Assembly: GCA_020205615.1 (NCBI GenBank)
Contig: CM035171.1
Location: forward strand, 11,158,160 to 11,222,159
Length of the DNA: 64,000 bases
Source of the DNA: Panax quinquefolius
Taxonomy: Eukaryota; Streptophyta; Magnoliopsida; Apiales; Araliaceae
Direction of reading: 5' to 3'
Shown here: positions 21,833 through 44,080 of the stretch, piece after piece
Numbering within the stretch: position 1 is the first letter of the stretch
How the letters are laid out: every line of letters starts with the position of its first letter
The notes under the pieces: generated by a model
The model's database searches: none
What the model was told of the DNA's origin: nothing
Seen by the model: only the letters and a program-made list of their open reading frames with translations
Translations under genes and position numbers: made by a program

Positions 21833-23168
21833 GTAGAATTGTTCAAACATTTAGGTTATGCTTGTTTAATTACAATGATTATACTTGGGATAAGACTATT
21901 AATCCAAAAAGTGTCCTTTGTTTATTTTCAAATTTGCATTTGGCACTATTAAGATATAATTATAAAACGACTTAATACTCTTAAGATTATAATTATAATC
22001 CCGAGATTATAATCCTTACAAACAAATATAATATTAATATCTTTGACTAACAAGTATATATATATATATAAACTTGCTCTCTCCAGCGAATCATATGGAG
22101 CGAACTAAAAATAAATTGACTATAGCGATAGAAAATCGGCTTTCTATACTATGCCAAGTCATTATATTTTATTGAAATTTATAAATGACAAATAAAATTC
22201 ACTTTCTGAAAAGATAATTAAAAAAATGATAGTACTCTAAATTTAAACAAAATTATATTACTTTAAATTTAAAATTTTATAATTTATATTTTAAAAATTA
22301 AATTGTATTTTTAATTATGATACGGAGGGAATATTATACTCCGTACTAGGATAAAGAGCTCCCGGAGAAAGTATATATAGTGCTGGTAGCGTGATACATC
22401 ATACATGGTATGTCTCCATTTTCGACATTGAAAAATAAGTTTGACCTTTCAATTAAGTAGGGCCCTCAATATTAAAAAAAGTAGTCTCTCTTCTTAGCTC
22501 CGCACCTTGGCCAAACAGTCTCATTTAATTTGAAAAATATGTGCTTTTTATATTTTTATATAATTATTTTTACATGAGAAAAATGACAAAATATTATAAA
22601 CTCAATTGAAAATAATATTCCCTTTAATTATCGTGTCCATTTTGATAAACCCCAACCCTCTGGCCTCCCTACATTTTATTATGAGGGGGTATTAGTTAGC
22701 CTTACATTTTAATCTTAAATGATGTATTGTCGTAAAAATAATTGAATAAATTAATATAATATGATTAATTATATTATAAATTAAATATTTAATGTCACAT
22801 AATTTTAGATCAAAAACTTGAGACTCATAATATTACTTTTTATTATATTGAGAAAATACATTTCAGAAGGAAAATTTTAAGTTAATTTTATATTTTCTTT
22901 TAATACTTGTGATTAAATGTTTATATTACCTTTAATAATTTGTTCTAAAATTAATAGTGATGGCATATTTATTAGTAGATTTTTTAAAAATAATAATAAT
23001 TAAAAGTCATGTGATTCCTATAATGCCAGAGATGGGGCCTTATAAAGTTTAACACATTTACCTTTTAAAAATTACAATAAAAGTTGTAATTATCTATAGT
23101 TAAAAGTTAAATGAGGGTCTCCTATCATTTATTTTGTGATCTAAAAATTGTAATTATTTTCATCCTAA
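21833..23168. other. AT-rich non-coding DNA
   Basis: No gene is supported. A lone gatacggagggaata (about 22319) looks like a Stowaway right end, but I could not pair it with a left end. Confidence 0.5.
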
Positions 23169-23170
23169 TA

Positions 23171-23387
23171 CAGTAAAACTCTTATTTATAAATATTCTAT
23201 ATCAGAATAACTTCTACAATATTATAAAAAAAATTAGTCCCAATTTGGGACAGTTATAAATAGGAATAACCTCTAAATTGTAATATATTATATACTTTTT
23301 AAGTCCCGTATTAAAAAACTATACCTCTCAATTAAAATACAAATAATTTGATCTCAAGTTTATTCTTCCTAAATAGAGGTTTTACTG
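23171..23387. mobile_element. MITE with cagtaaaac termini and TA duplication
   Basis: 217 bp. It begins cagtaaaactcttattta and ends taaatagaggttttactg; both ends are flanked by TA (23169-23170 and 23388-23389). A central gtcccaatttgggac palindrome is present. This is the form of a short non-autonomous TIR element with TA target preference (Tc1/mariner-like), by inference. Confidence 0.65.
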
Positions 23388-24935
23388 TAATAAGTTATGC
23401 GGATGGTGAACCCAATCCGCACAACAAGTATGCAGATGAGATATAATTTCTAAGTTTTTATTCACAATAATTGTGCAGATGATCATCCGTCCAACTATTA
23501 TGCGCACGTAGTAAATCTTAGATGATTTAATATTTTTATTAAAACGGTCAAAAATAAGTTAGTTTGAATGAGTATTTAATGTTTGTGTTTATAAAAACTA
23601 ATCATGAGAGGCAAAATAAATATAAAAATTAATAAAAATCAAACTCTATAAGAATATCCACCCCATAGAACAAATAAATACATTATTCTTTGGAAAATGA
23701 ATAATTTAGTTACACTTATTAACATCATATTTTTACCTCTCGATCTGGAGAGGTCAAATATAATGTTGATCGATTCTGATAACTATATTTAATTTAAATG
23801 TTTTGTTATTTCTAAAATCTCGTAGTATATATGGTAGTGGGATTTTATTGAACAAAAATTATAAAATAAATTAATCTCAAGTAGCTAGCTAGAAACTGAT
23901 CCACGTACGGAAAGTGCAATATTTTACCACCAAATTAAGTTAATTAATAAAACTCAGAATATATTCCACAAGAAATTAAAAAGTTTACGACAACTTAAAA
24001 TAGAAATTAATTTTCAAACCTACGCCTGCCAAAGCAAAGGCATGTGAATTGTGATCGATCACCAATAATTGATTTCAATTTGGGCAAGCGGGGGAGAATT
24101 GTGCATGCCATGCGACACTAGTATTTAATTTTAACCCCACCGTTTGCATTGGCCAAACAAAAATTATGACAAAATAATTTTGCTTAAAGAGATTAATTTA
24201 TGAAATTTTAAATTATGATGTAATTAAATTCATTTTATTTTTAAAATGAAAATTTTGAACTTTACTGTTTAAGTAGTTTACAATCTCCAAAATTACAATA
24301 AACTAAAATAATTTTGAATTTTGGAATTTCTCAAATTAATTAAATAAAAAATTAAATGAAACTCTTTTTATAGCACAAATAGAATATCATTTAGTTAACA
24401 CCTGGGTAATATTATTGGTTAATTTATACACAATTTGAATTCCACAAATTAATTATAAAAGTATAACAATTGTCTGAATCACCATAGCTGGTCATGCACT
24501 TCACTGAGAGCCCAATCGGATTACATATAATATTAGTTATTAAATGCACTTGTTATATAAAATACTATTAATTTCCTGCGTAAATAGAAGACATTATTAT
24601 TTCTTGTCCTCTATTATGAATTTTAAAATATTTTAGTAGTATATAATATAGTTGTCCTTTTTTATATATATATATATATATGTTTGATTTTAATTAGTCA
24701 GCAGCCTACTGTCACATGCCCAAACCATACAACAAATAAAAATAAAGTCAATTTTACTTCCTCTTTTCATTTTCTTTTATTGTATTTGCATACATGCATA
24801 CATGTTGTGAATACAAGTAAACAAGTTGGTCAAGTGTTCTAAATTCAACGACTCGTAAGACTTCTCAAAGGGTGACTGCCTCCTCGGCCTCTTATATTGA
24901 TTTTAGTGTGAAAAAATAATTCATACAAAATACTA
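23388..24935. other. AT-rich non-coding DNA with a (TA)n tract
   Basis: No ORF with gene-like composition. A (TA)n microsatellite lies at about 24663-24682. Confidence 0.5.
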
Positions 24936-25195
24936 CTTCCTCCGCCCCTTAATATAAAAATTTTAAAAAATTATCTTTTAATATATAGACGTTTTGTAAT
25001 TTCAAGTAAGATTAATTGTTTAATTTTTAATATTACTCAAAATATTAAATATAATTTTGGCCTTCTCACTATTTTTCGATAAATAATAATTTTTTAATAC
25101 AAAACAATATAAATATTTAATATTATATTTAATACTATATATATAATAATTTTTAATACTTATGTATAACTCAAAAAAATTTAGAGGGAAGGAGG
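24936..25195. mobile_element. Degraded Stowaway-like MITE
   Basis: Starts cttcctccgccccttaata after a TA. It shares internal text with the better Stowaway at 39591-39801 (attactcaaaatattaaata, ttctcactattttt, taatacttatgtataactc). The right end (gagggaaggaggag) is only approximate. Confidence 0.45.
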
Positions 25196-25366
25196 AGAGA
25201 GGACATTCTCCTGCCTGCCTTGCCTCCTCCGCTAGTTATTTGGATTTAGCTAGTCGATACCTCGCCGAGTCTCGAGTCACTTTAAATTCAACTGCATATA
25301 CCCACCTACCTACCTACCTTTATATAATTCTTTATTCTATTTGCATAGTCAATAGTTGGATAAGTT

Positions 25367-25512
25367 ACGAAATTAAAATGATTTCAATTTTTTCTTTCTA
25401 TTTCATTAATTTGGAAAGGAAAAAAATTGTAATTATAAAAAGAATGACTCACGAGTCACGTCCTGGAAGGCGGTCTTCACTTGACTTGACTTGATAATTT
25501 ATTTTAAGTATA
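25367..25512 (+). repeat. Direct repeat, left copy (~145 bp)
   Basis: acgaaattaaaatgatttca...gactcacgagtcacgtcctgg...ttgacttgacttgataattt. Nearly identical to 26646-26787 in the same orientation, differing mainly in homopolymer length. Confidence 0.85.
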
Positions 25513-26645
25513 AGATCTTCTGTTGACTTTGAGAATAAAAATTTGGGCTACCATCGAACGGGCCAGCCGAGTCCTACCATCTCCTCCACACCATCGGACC
25601 ATTAATAAGGATTCATCGATTTTACCACCGATAAGATCAATATAGACCAAAAGTGACCTCGGGCTTACCATCGAACGGCCGCCGAGTCCTACCATACCTC
25701 CACTAATTCATCTGAATAAATACACTATCGACTTACCAATTTCGATAAAGATCAATATAGTATTCAAAAGGACTCCGGGGCTACTCATCGAATGGCCACG
25801 AAGTCCTACCATACCTCCTTACACCATCTGGACCAATAATGACCTATCGACTTACCAATTCTCGGAGCAAGATCAATATAGACTTAAAGGACTCGGGCTA
25901 CCATCGAACGGCCAAATGAATTCTACCATACCTCCTTACACCATCTAATTTAAGGACCATTGACTTACCAATTCTCGACAGAATCAATATAGACCAAAAG
26001 GACCTCGGGCTACCATCGAACGGCCGCCGAAATGTAGCCCTACCATACCTCTCTGATAATTCATCTGATCAATGAAGTAATTCATCGACTCACCAATTTC
26101 GATAAGACTCATATTATAGACTAAAAGGACTGGGCTACTCATCGAACGGCCAACAGTCCTACCATACCTCCTTACACCATCTAATTCAATAAGACTGTTG
26201 ATAATTTGTGTGTAAAAGGATCTTTTATCGATATCAAATAACAGGTACGCATCTGGCTAAACGACTCGAACTTTTATTCAAAATACTCTAAGTCCGGCCA
26301 AAGATGCCATGTATTCTCGATCCTTTAAATCCATCGTTGCCTTTTTAATCGACAAGACTGCCTTCGGTACTGATCACTTCATATGGCCCCTCTCCTTAAT
26401 TCTAAGACATTATTTTCCGCAATTCCGCCGGTGTGTGATGCTTCCGCTTCTCGCGAATGAAGTCTCCCTACTAATCTCTAATGGGTTCGACACCCTTTGT
26501 TATATATGTTTCATTACCCTTCGCTGAGCAAGTGTTGTCAATTTGATTAAAGCTTCCTTCGACTTGCCTACAGAAGTACCTCTTCGGGCCTTCATCATCA
26601 GAGATTTTCGAATCGACTTTTCAAGATTGAGATCCGATTTCGTTA
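25513..26645. mobile_element. Gypsy-like debris between the direct repeats
   Basis: 25546-26195 is six copies of a unit of about 115 bp, each with ggctaccatcgaacggcc and cctaccatacctcc. 26240-26640 is non-repetitive. On its minus strand it gives broken codons for GEGPYEV, which resembles the post-integrase domain (WEGPY-V) of Ty3/gypsy Tat-type polyproteins. No LTR is visible, so the assignment is tentative. Confidence 0.4.
25546..26195 (+). repeat. ~115-bp tandem repeat, six diverged copies
   Basis: Marked by (g)ggctaccatcgaacgg at about 25547, 25662, 25779, 25892, 26007 and 26132, each followed by agtcctaccatacctcc, then gacttaccaattctcga and agatcaatatagac. Confidence 0.85.
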
Positions 26646-26787
26646 ACGAAATTAAAATGATTTCAATTTTTCTTTCTATTTCATTAATTTGGAAAGGAAA
26701 AAATTGTAATTATAAAAGAATGACTCACGAGTCACGTCCTGGAAGGCGGTCTTCACTTGACTTGACTTGATAATTTATTTTAGTATA
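26646..26787 (+). repeat. Direct repeat, right copy
   Basis: Partner of 25367-25512. Sequence outside the two copies is unrelated. Confidence 0.85.
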
Positions 26788-27065
26788 GTACTCTCTCCTG
26801 CTTCCAAGTCACCCATCACCTCTCCTACTCCATGAATGCTATTTCGTTAACTATTTATGCATAATCCTATAACTTTAACCTTAGAATGATAGTAAAAGTA
26901 TATTATTAGGGATTAATTTGATTGTATCCATACACAAATGAAGCAGTAGTTCAAACAACAACCATGAAACAATGACAAAATAGACACTACTACGGTACTA
27001 CCACTTGAGCAATAAACAAATCCTCATCATCATCATATTCATATAATCATATACATACGTCTGTG

Positions 27066-27068
<3 letters not shown>

Positions 27069-27113
<45 letters not shown>
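27069..27113. repeat. (AT)n microsatellite
   Basis: About 22 uninterrupted AT dinucleotides. Confidence 0.95.
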
Positions 27114-27115
<2 letters not shown>

Positions 27116-28702
27116 TCAAAGAATTATTGATTAATATAATTGTAATAATTTCAAGGCGGACAATTTGTAACTGCGCCGGTCGTACGTACATTATAAATGA
27201 GTTCCGTTCCACCATAAAAATTAAAAATACTCCCAACATTTATTTATTACACATGATTCCAATTGCAATGTGAATTTAACTCATCCATAAATTTATTTGT
27301 AACACTTTTTTAGTTTTATTTTTAATTTATTTGTAGCATTAAGAAAGAAAGATCGATTAATTAAAGCGCAGCGTGAATTTTGGAGTTTTGAGTTGGGCTT
27401 AATTAATTTCGATCTCTTTAATTGCATGCATGTTTCTGTACATGATACATGCAGGTAGGTTTGACCAAATGAAATGATAGATGCTTTAATTTTATTTATT
27501 TAATGGAATAATGCTGAATTAATTAAGTGATGAGAATGCTTACACACAACACATGCGCGCCCATTATTGCAATTTTGTTTACTCTGGGAACATCATGCAT
27601 CTCATCATCTTCTATTACTTTGATCAATTATTTCTCCTCCTACTCTCTACTATAATTCTTACTATTTTGTTTAATTTGGAGCATATTATATATTTATATA
27701 TATATAATCCACCTACTACACTATATTCTAATTCTTCAATCCTTAAAAAATTAAGTATGTACCATATATACATACATACTTGTTATATAAGAAACTTAAA
27801 TGCTTAATTTCTAAATTAATTCTAAGTCTTAAATATATGTATCATTATTATAACCGTTGATCAATATTTTTATTCATTTCATCTTCAAACTTAAATATTT
27901 ATTTAATACCCTTTACATTATTTAAACTGAATTTAGTATACATTTGTATATGTGGGACTTGTACTTATTACTTTCAATATACTGTACTAGTATTTGTTTG
28001 ACTAATTATCATGTGTCTAGGCCTCGTGTTTAGTATACACTTGTATTTGTTTGACCAGTTATTAATTATGTGTCTAAGCCTAGTGTTATTATGTGACTTG
28101 AATACGGTAAATACTCTATTCCTATCATAATATATAGTAGTAACGATTTAGAACTGTGTATAAATTAAAATTAAGATAATGATTGTATAATATTAAATAT
28201 AGTATTAATTATTTATACTATCTTTTATTATATATTTATACTCATGATGAATAATTTTAAAAAATTATGACTAATTCTTCTAAATTATATTAAACGTTAA
28301 ATAACATGAAAAAATAAAATTATTTTAAATGTCATATATTATGAAATGAGGGGGAGTATTCCATTCCATTCTATTCTCCCATGAAACTTGACTAATTACA
28401 AAGGTGATTCAAAATGGCTTTTTGCTTAATGAAAATGTATATATGATCTAGTCATCCTTTGGTGAACCAAATCATAGAACAAGAATGATATTGTGACTTG
28501 TGAATGGTGAGGCTGAATTCAATTAATTTATCATTACTATTCACATGTGGCTCAATAATTATAATCTATCACATCTAAACATATCATTTAATATATTTTT
28601 AGTGTTCAAAGTTTAATAATCTAAGCATTAATGTTGATACTTAAAATGTATTATTATCAAAAAATATTTTAGTAATAGCTAGTTTATATCAAATATTAAG
28701 AT

Positions 28703-28734
28703 ATACATACATACATACATACATACATACATAC
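28703..28734. repeat. (ACAT)n microsatellite
   Basis: Eight ATAC/ACAT tetranucleotide units. Confidence 0.95.
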
Positions 28735-29438
28735 CTAGCTTTGGCAATAAAGTAGCTAGGGTGAGAAATCACAACAACATGATCAAATTATTAAGAATAT
28801 ATTTGTTGAAATAAAATAATGAACTTATTCTTAAAAAAAATTGCCCTATCCATTTAAAAATAGCTATCAATGTTAATTAGTAAATCAACTAATTGTTGAT
28901 ATGAAACTAGAACTAGTACTTACTTTTTTTAGTTTGACAAAATTTATATCTATATTATAAAATCATCAGTGAATTGATAATTTTATGTCATGTTTATTTT
29001 TTTTCTTTAAAATTTAAATAAATTATTATTTTTGTTATTTTAAAATTTTTATTTAATCTTTTAAATTTTATAAAATTTTAATTTTATTTCATATAATTTA
29101 TACACGTGCAACCGGGAGGGGCAACATTCGGAGTAGTTGATAGATCATCTCACATACCGAGGTCGGGGCAGCTCCAGTGGACCAGGAAACCGTTACTCAT
29201 GGCACACGCACGTGCCTTCTACTCGCTTAGTTTACCTTCTTAGCCTTCCTATTATTTTACAAATGTAATATTTTTTTTTAGTGAATTTGGAATGAGTTAA
29301 AATAATCACAGAAAATATTATTAAAATAATAAATTGAGTCTATTACACTAAACTCAAAAACATCATTATTATAAGACAACTCAGAGAATCAATTGCATAA
29401 GTTATCCAATTCCAAATAATTGTAGCAAATACTATATA

Positions 29439-29560
29439 TCTATATAATAAAATACAAATAATTTTGAATTTTTCGCTCACTCAATAAATTATCTGGACCG
29501 TTCAAAATTTGAGATAAATCTCATCGTTCATACAGTGCCGGAGGCAAGGGACACATCTAG
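29439..29560 (+). mobile_element. Candidate 122-bp non-autonomous Helitron
   Basis: Begins TCTATATAATAAAATAC after an A and ends CTAG before a T, the A/T insertion rule of Helitrons. Ten bases before CTAG sits a small hairpin, TGCCGGAGGCA. These are family hallmarks, but the element is tiny and no second copy is seen here. Confidence 0.4.
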
Positions 29561-29571
29561 TATATATATAT

Positions 29572-31027
29572 GATGCTAATCTATGGCAACCGGTTGTCCA
29601 GATCACTATTCCAACAACCAATGTCAACCGTAGATCAATTAAATAAAAGGTTGAGATAGAAAGTAATATATACACAGCCGCTACATGTTGTAGCCGCTTC
29701 TATTTTAATAAAAATCAAATTAACTTACTAACGTGGGCTCATATTGTCATATAACCATTTAAAAAATGAATTTATTTTTTATATATACCAATCGCTACAA
29801 CTTGTAGCGACTTGGTCATATTTTTTTTTATAACGTGAGCCCATTTTTGAGAAATAGAATGATAGAAATAGAATATATATTTTTATATACCAATCGTTAC
29901 AGCTTGTAGCGGCTTGGTCATAAATTTTTTTGTATCATTCGTTGTCCCACTTTGTTGGTAATAGTGTTATTACTTGCCTTTTTATTACTAATATTGACAT
30001 TAATTAAATGAGAATTAAAAAAGCAAAAATAATAATTAATATTACAATATTATCTTTCTATCTCTCAATTTTCTTACAATGAAAGGCTTTTAAAAAAAAA
30101 CAACAAGTCGCTTACATGGTAATAATAGTGTTATTACTTACCTTTTATTACTAATACTAATATTAATTAAATGAGAATTAAAAAGGCAATTAATACCACT
30201 ACGTATTAGTAATAAAATGCAATTAATATTAGTATTAATAAGAAGGCAATTAATATTAGTAATAGTAATAAAAAAGCAATTAATATTAATACTAAAAAAG
30301 CAATTACTAATATTAATACGAAAAAGACAATTACTAATATTTCTAAAAAGGCAATTAATATTAGTATTAGTAATAAAAATGCAATTACTAATATTATTAC
30401 TAAAAAGACAATTACTAATATTACTAAAAAGGCAATTGACATTAGTAATATTAGTAATAAAAAGGCAAGTAATAACACTATTACCAACCGCTACAAGATG
30501 TAGCGGTTTGGTGTTTTTTTAATGACTTCCGTTGTAAGAACATTGAGAGATAGAAAAATAATATTGTAATATTAATTATCTTTTTTTGCATTTTTAATTC
30601 TCATTTAATTAATATTAGTATTAGTAATAAAAAGGTAAGTAATAACACTATTACCAACAAAATGTGACAACGGATGACACAAAAAAAATTTATGACCAAG
30701 TCGCTACAAGCTGTAGCGGTTGGTATATAAAAAAAATAAATTCATTTTTATCATTCTATTTCTCAAAAATGGGCCCACATTATAAAAAATACTACTATAT
30801 ATGACCTACAAACTGTAGCGATTGGTATATAAAAAAAATAAATTCATTTTTTAAATGACTATATGACAATATGGGCCCACGTTAGCAAGTTAATTTAATT
30901 TTTATTAATACAACATGTAGCGACTTCTTATATATTACTTTCGATTTTAACCTTCCATTTAATTGATCTACGGTTGATATATTGATTGCTGGAATAGTAA
31001 TCTGGACAACCGGTTGTTATGAATTAG

Positions 31028-31032
<5 letters not shown>
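29572..31032. mobile_element. Foldback element with ~0.6-kb inverted arms
   Basis: The left arm (29572 to about 30160) and the reverse complement of the right arm (about 30460-31032) match in order over nearly their whole length. Shared text includes caaccggttgtccagat, cgtagatcaattaaat, taaaaaatgaatttatttttt, gggcccatttttgagaaatag and tggtaatagtgttattact. Each arm also contains several small palindromes of the type ccgctacaacttgtagcg. The loop (30161-30460) is a (TTAGTAATAAAAAGGCAATTAATA)-like simple repeat. Both outer ends run into (TA)n, so a target duplication cannot be read. No transposase is present. Confidence 0.8.
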
Positions 31033-31063
<31 letters not shown>

Positions 31064-34000
31064 AACAAGCGGAGAGGGGGGAAGGAGTGGGGGTACCACC
31101 AGCAGAGAGTTATGGTAGTAGTAGCAAACAGTTCCATGTTATGGGGCCATGTGCATAGAGAGAGTCGTCTATATATAATGTAACTGAAAGAATCTGTTTC
31201 TCACAGGGAAGGAAGGTCGTTAACTGTCTCTCACGTTCGTCGGTCACACCAATATCATCCTTCACTTTCTAAATGAACAAAAAAAATACACAAAACCAAA
31301 CACGGCCTTTTCATTAAAGTAAATTTGACTACTACTACTCTAACGTTTATAACTTAAAAATGTATTTATATATGTACAATTATTGATATTAAAATAGTTA
31401 ATAATTTGACTAAAAGAATAAAAAATAAAAAAATTACTTTGAGACAGATGGAATAATGGATTTTTTAAGTCTTATTAATAGGTGGATTTAAATAAACTTA
31501 ATTGACCCTTCAAGGACAATTAAATTTATTTAAATCATAAAATTTAATTTAATAATAATAAAATACTATTAATAATCTTAAAACATTCAATTTTGTAAAA
31601 TGTTAGACCACTCGCCGTTTTACAGGTGACAAACATAGTAAAATAAAATCAAATAGAGCCTTTTTATTTTCTTTTAAGGTAGTATGAAAGTTAGTATATT
31701 ATTAATTATTAGGTAATTAAGGTCCTCATTTTTTACTTCATCATTTCTTATTTCTCTTCTTCTTTCTATCAACTCTTTAAATACTACTAATTAATTAAGG
31801 TTTGATATGGTCATGACAATGACCGCTGCCCGAAAACAAACCAACACATGAATAACCTATGATCACCCCATAAATAAAAGAAGAATGCAATTAAAAAAGG
31901 AAGACTAAATAATTTGAGTTCAATATTGCTCTCGTGACACATGCACCAACACCGTGATAAATTTTTCTACCAAATACTTTTTAGGTTCCGAATTATAAGA
32001 ATATTATTATTGGTTTTTTTAAAAGTTATTTTGAGATATTTTTAAATTTAAAATTGACATAATTTATTATATTTTTTAATACAATCAATTTATAACTAGT
32101 ACTATTTTTTAAGTAGTTTATGATATTCATAATTATATCTACATAAACTAAATGATTTCATCTCAATTATAAGTTAATGTCTCAAATTAACTTTGCAAAA
32201 GTCAGCATTGATATAATAATTTGAAACCTGAATAAAAATGGTTTTGAGAAAAAAAACCCATAAAAATCTCAAGCTAGAGAAGAGAGAGAAGTCACCGTAA
32301 TCTCATGCAAAATATAATTCAATTTCCTTGGAATTGTACACAGTGATCATGCCACTTCTGAATTCACTTCCTAATTAAATTTGATGATAATTTCTTAAAC
32401 ATATTTGCGAATTAAATTAAAATTCAATTTTAATGCAAAAGTTGATGATCATATGTTTTACTACTCGAGATCCATCACAAGTTAAGAATCACGTACATAT
32501 CCATTTTAGAATATATGTAGGGTACGCAAATAAATTAAGAAATTCATTTTAATTTTTTTTTTAAGAAACCCATTTCCACCCCCTTCTTAAACACACAAAC
32601 CAAGCATGGATTGGTGGTGCAACAAAGTACATGGGCATATATATATAGTCTACAAGTCTTGCAAGATTAATGTGCATGGTATGTCGGGAAATTACTTTAA
32701 TTAATTTCCCATTCATTCATTCATAATTTCATACCTCCACTTTTGTCAATTATTCATTGTCACTCATTCCCTTGGTCCTACTTATCCCCACCATGTCTGT
32801 TCCTGATAACACTAGCTCTAAAAGATGGCTGAAAATAGAATACTAGAATATATTACTGGGTTAGTGGTACAAACGAGAGAAAACAGGACGAATAATATAT
32901 GGTTGAGTGAACCTCTATATATATAGGTGGCTGTGCTGTGCTGTGCCCACCCTTTCCTGTCCAGTGCTTTTTTTTTTTTTTTTTTTTTCTTTCTGATGGT
33001 TATTATTATTCTTCTTCTTCTATTGATACAACTCCTTCAATCATATTACATATATAAATTAATGGTGATTCTTGAAACCAATGGGGTGGGATTTTCTTTA
33101 TTGCTTTTTGAGAAGACATGAATTAAGGAGAGAGAAAGTGAAGAAAAAGAAAGGCTGGCTAGATTCTGTAGAATCATATAGACATACATGCATAGGTCAT
33201 CGTTTTTAAAGTTGGTTTGCGAGGAGTACTGTCTTTGTTGGACGGATATATACATGCTTTCTTATCACCAGATCACGTTTGGGGAATGGCTGGTTCTCAG
33301 TCATTTGGAAGTTTTTCACTAGCTACTAGCGGGGTATTATTACGGAAAGTATGCATGCAAGGTCCACTTACCCTTTCTGTTTGTTTTTCCTAGCATATTT
33401 GATTTCCATACATGAATGAATTATTATTATTATCATATAAAATTTCATCCCACCTATGAGATTTGAGAAGGTTAGGCATGGATGTAGCCTGTAGGTCAAT
33501 ACCACCTAACCTAACGACCCTTCCTTACCCGTGCTCTACAGACTAATCAAAGACTAGTACGTTAGACGACTACCACCACAATTCAAAATAAGAATTCTGG
33601 GTAATATTGCATTAATCAAAATCAAATAAATTCACATCAAATTTTAAATATTAAATAAGACTTTTTGTTGGACGGAGAGAGTAATTACTAAATGCTGTAG
33701 CGGTAAGTACCATCATCTCAAGGATAAACGAACAACTCTTCATACAAACTTACATTACACTAAAACTTCAGGCTTTATTTTATCTACACAACTACACTAC
33801 TTTATTTAAGCATTTTATCTGCAACCTTCACCTCAAGCCTCTCGCAAGTGTGTTTTTGTTAGTGAGAGAGAGAGTCATAGCATGTTTCCATAATACCTCA
33901 AATCTATGCTTACTATTCAATCATTTAGCAACTAATTAGAAGTTTATCCACCACTAGTATAGTATAATTGACAAGTATGGTGCCAACCACTCCAATAGAA

Positions 34001-34291
34001 TGATGAGCAATTAACCACAAACCATGACAGTATCGTTGGGTAGTATATAACTGATGCCCGACTTCCAGATCTCTTGGTGAGAAAATCTTTGAGAACAGAC
34101 TACAAGTTGAGGAGAGTTCCTACCTCTGAGAATTGACAAAATAAATTTAACATAATTCAGCTGCAGTTTCCAGAAAAATTAGTGTAGCAAGACCAGTTAG
34201 ATTTCATAGTTTACTTCAGAAAGGAAGTGACTAGAAAATCTGAGGCACATAATACGAAACTACAAGCTATACCATATTAGATGCAACAAAA
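31033..34291. other. Non-coding DNA downstream of the LysRS gene
   Basis: Starts with a (TA)n tract. No supported gene. 32967-32988 is a T homopolymer. The last few hundred bases before 34291 should include the LysRS 3' UTR; aataaa-type signals on the minus strand occur at about 33810 and 33775. Confidence 0.45.
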
Positions 34292-43466
<9,175 letters not shown>

Positions 43467-43978
43467 TTTTTCTGTACGGCATAAAGAGAGGTAGTAAAGA
43501 AAGCTGTTAGGAGAAATAATAGAAGCCATAAACGTAGTTTGCAGATTCCTACACAACACTGAGAATTTCTGTAAGTGGTTTGCCACATTAATTTTCATAT
43601 CAACTAAACAGCATAATACTTGAAATTCTTCTTCTTCTATTTTATTTGATTTTTCTTTAAGTGGATTGCGGTTCTTCTGCTCCTATTTTATGCTTTCTTT
43701 TTTTCCTTTAAATGGCTCACAAGTCACAAGTAAGCAAATGGACGCCCAACATTCAACCCAATTACAAAAAATGAATTGCATGAACAAATGTTGAATGAAT
43801 TGAACCTAACAATGAGAATGCATCATATCATCAAAATTATCAGAGAAACATGTGAATACTGAAATCAAAAACGACCAACTGCTGTGTCATCGAATATACA
43901 AATACATATGAGAAACAGATATTAGTTGACAGGAACAGTTGGAGTTCATAAAAATAAGAAGAGTGAAGGGAAGCGTAC

Positions 43979-44080
43979 TCTTTACGTCGTCGTTCCTCCT
44001 CTCTCGATCTCTCGGCAGACTGGTGCGGCTGATCGTAGAAAACAAAAGGGGGCAGGGTTTTGTAATGACTGATGGATTAG
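43979..44080 (-). other. Probable 5' UTR exon and core promoter of the LysRS gene
   Basis: The coding-start exon has an acceptor (gtacag) at 43472-43477, five bases before the ATG, so an upstream non-coding exon is needed. A purine-rich stretch ends at about 43979 with GT donors (gacgac/gtaaag or aaga/gtacgc; I cannot choose between them). Upstream on the minus strand are CAAAACCCTG (44062-44053) and AAAACCCCTAAT (44087-44076). Both are near-matches to the telo-box AAACCCTAA common in promoters of plant translation genes. The transcription start is not defined. Confidence 0.5.

Larger units (their letters stand above)
26788..28948. other. AT-rich non-coding DNA with microsatellites
   Basis: No supported gene. 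(AT)n at 27069-27113 and (ACAT)n at 28703-28734. ORFs here are short and encode low-complexity peptides. Confidence 0.5.

Noticed and set aside
25162..25494. 110-codon ORF over the left direct repeat
   Set aside because: Its C-terminal text is repeated at 26543-26770 only because the DNA is duplicated; composition is not gene-like.
27039..27239. ORF with an Ile-Tyr repeat
   Set aside because: Translation of an (AT)n microsatellite.
28949..29230. Second Helitron candidate (TCTATATTATAAAATC start, hairpin ggcac...gtgcc near the end)
   Set aside because: The 3' end reads CTTAG rather than CTRR, so the key terminus is missing.
30206..30522. Overlapping ORFs of about 100 codons on both strands
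   Set aside because: Both are low-complexity translations (Leu/Ile/Lys runs) of the foldback element's simple-repeat loop.
32927..33121. Small ORF with a poly-Phe run
   Set aside because: Driven by a T homopolymer; no domain, no splice or homology support.
33650..33690. Stowaway-like end ttggacggagagagta
   Set aside because: No matching left terminus could be found within several hundred bases.
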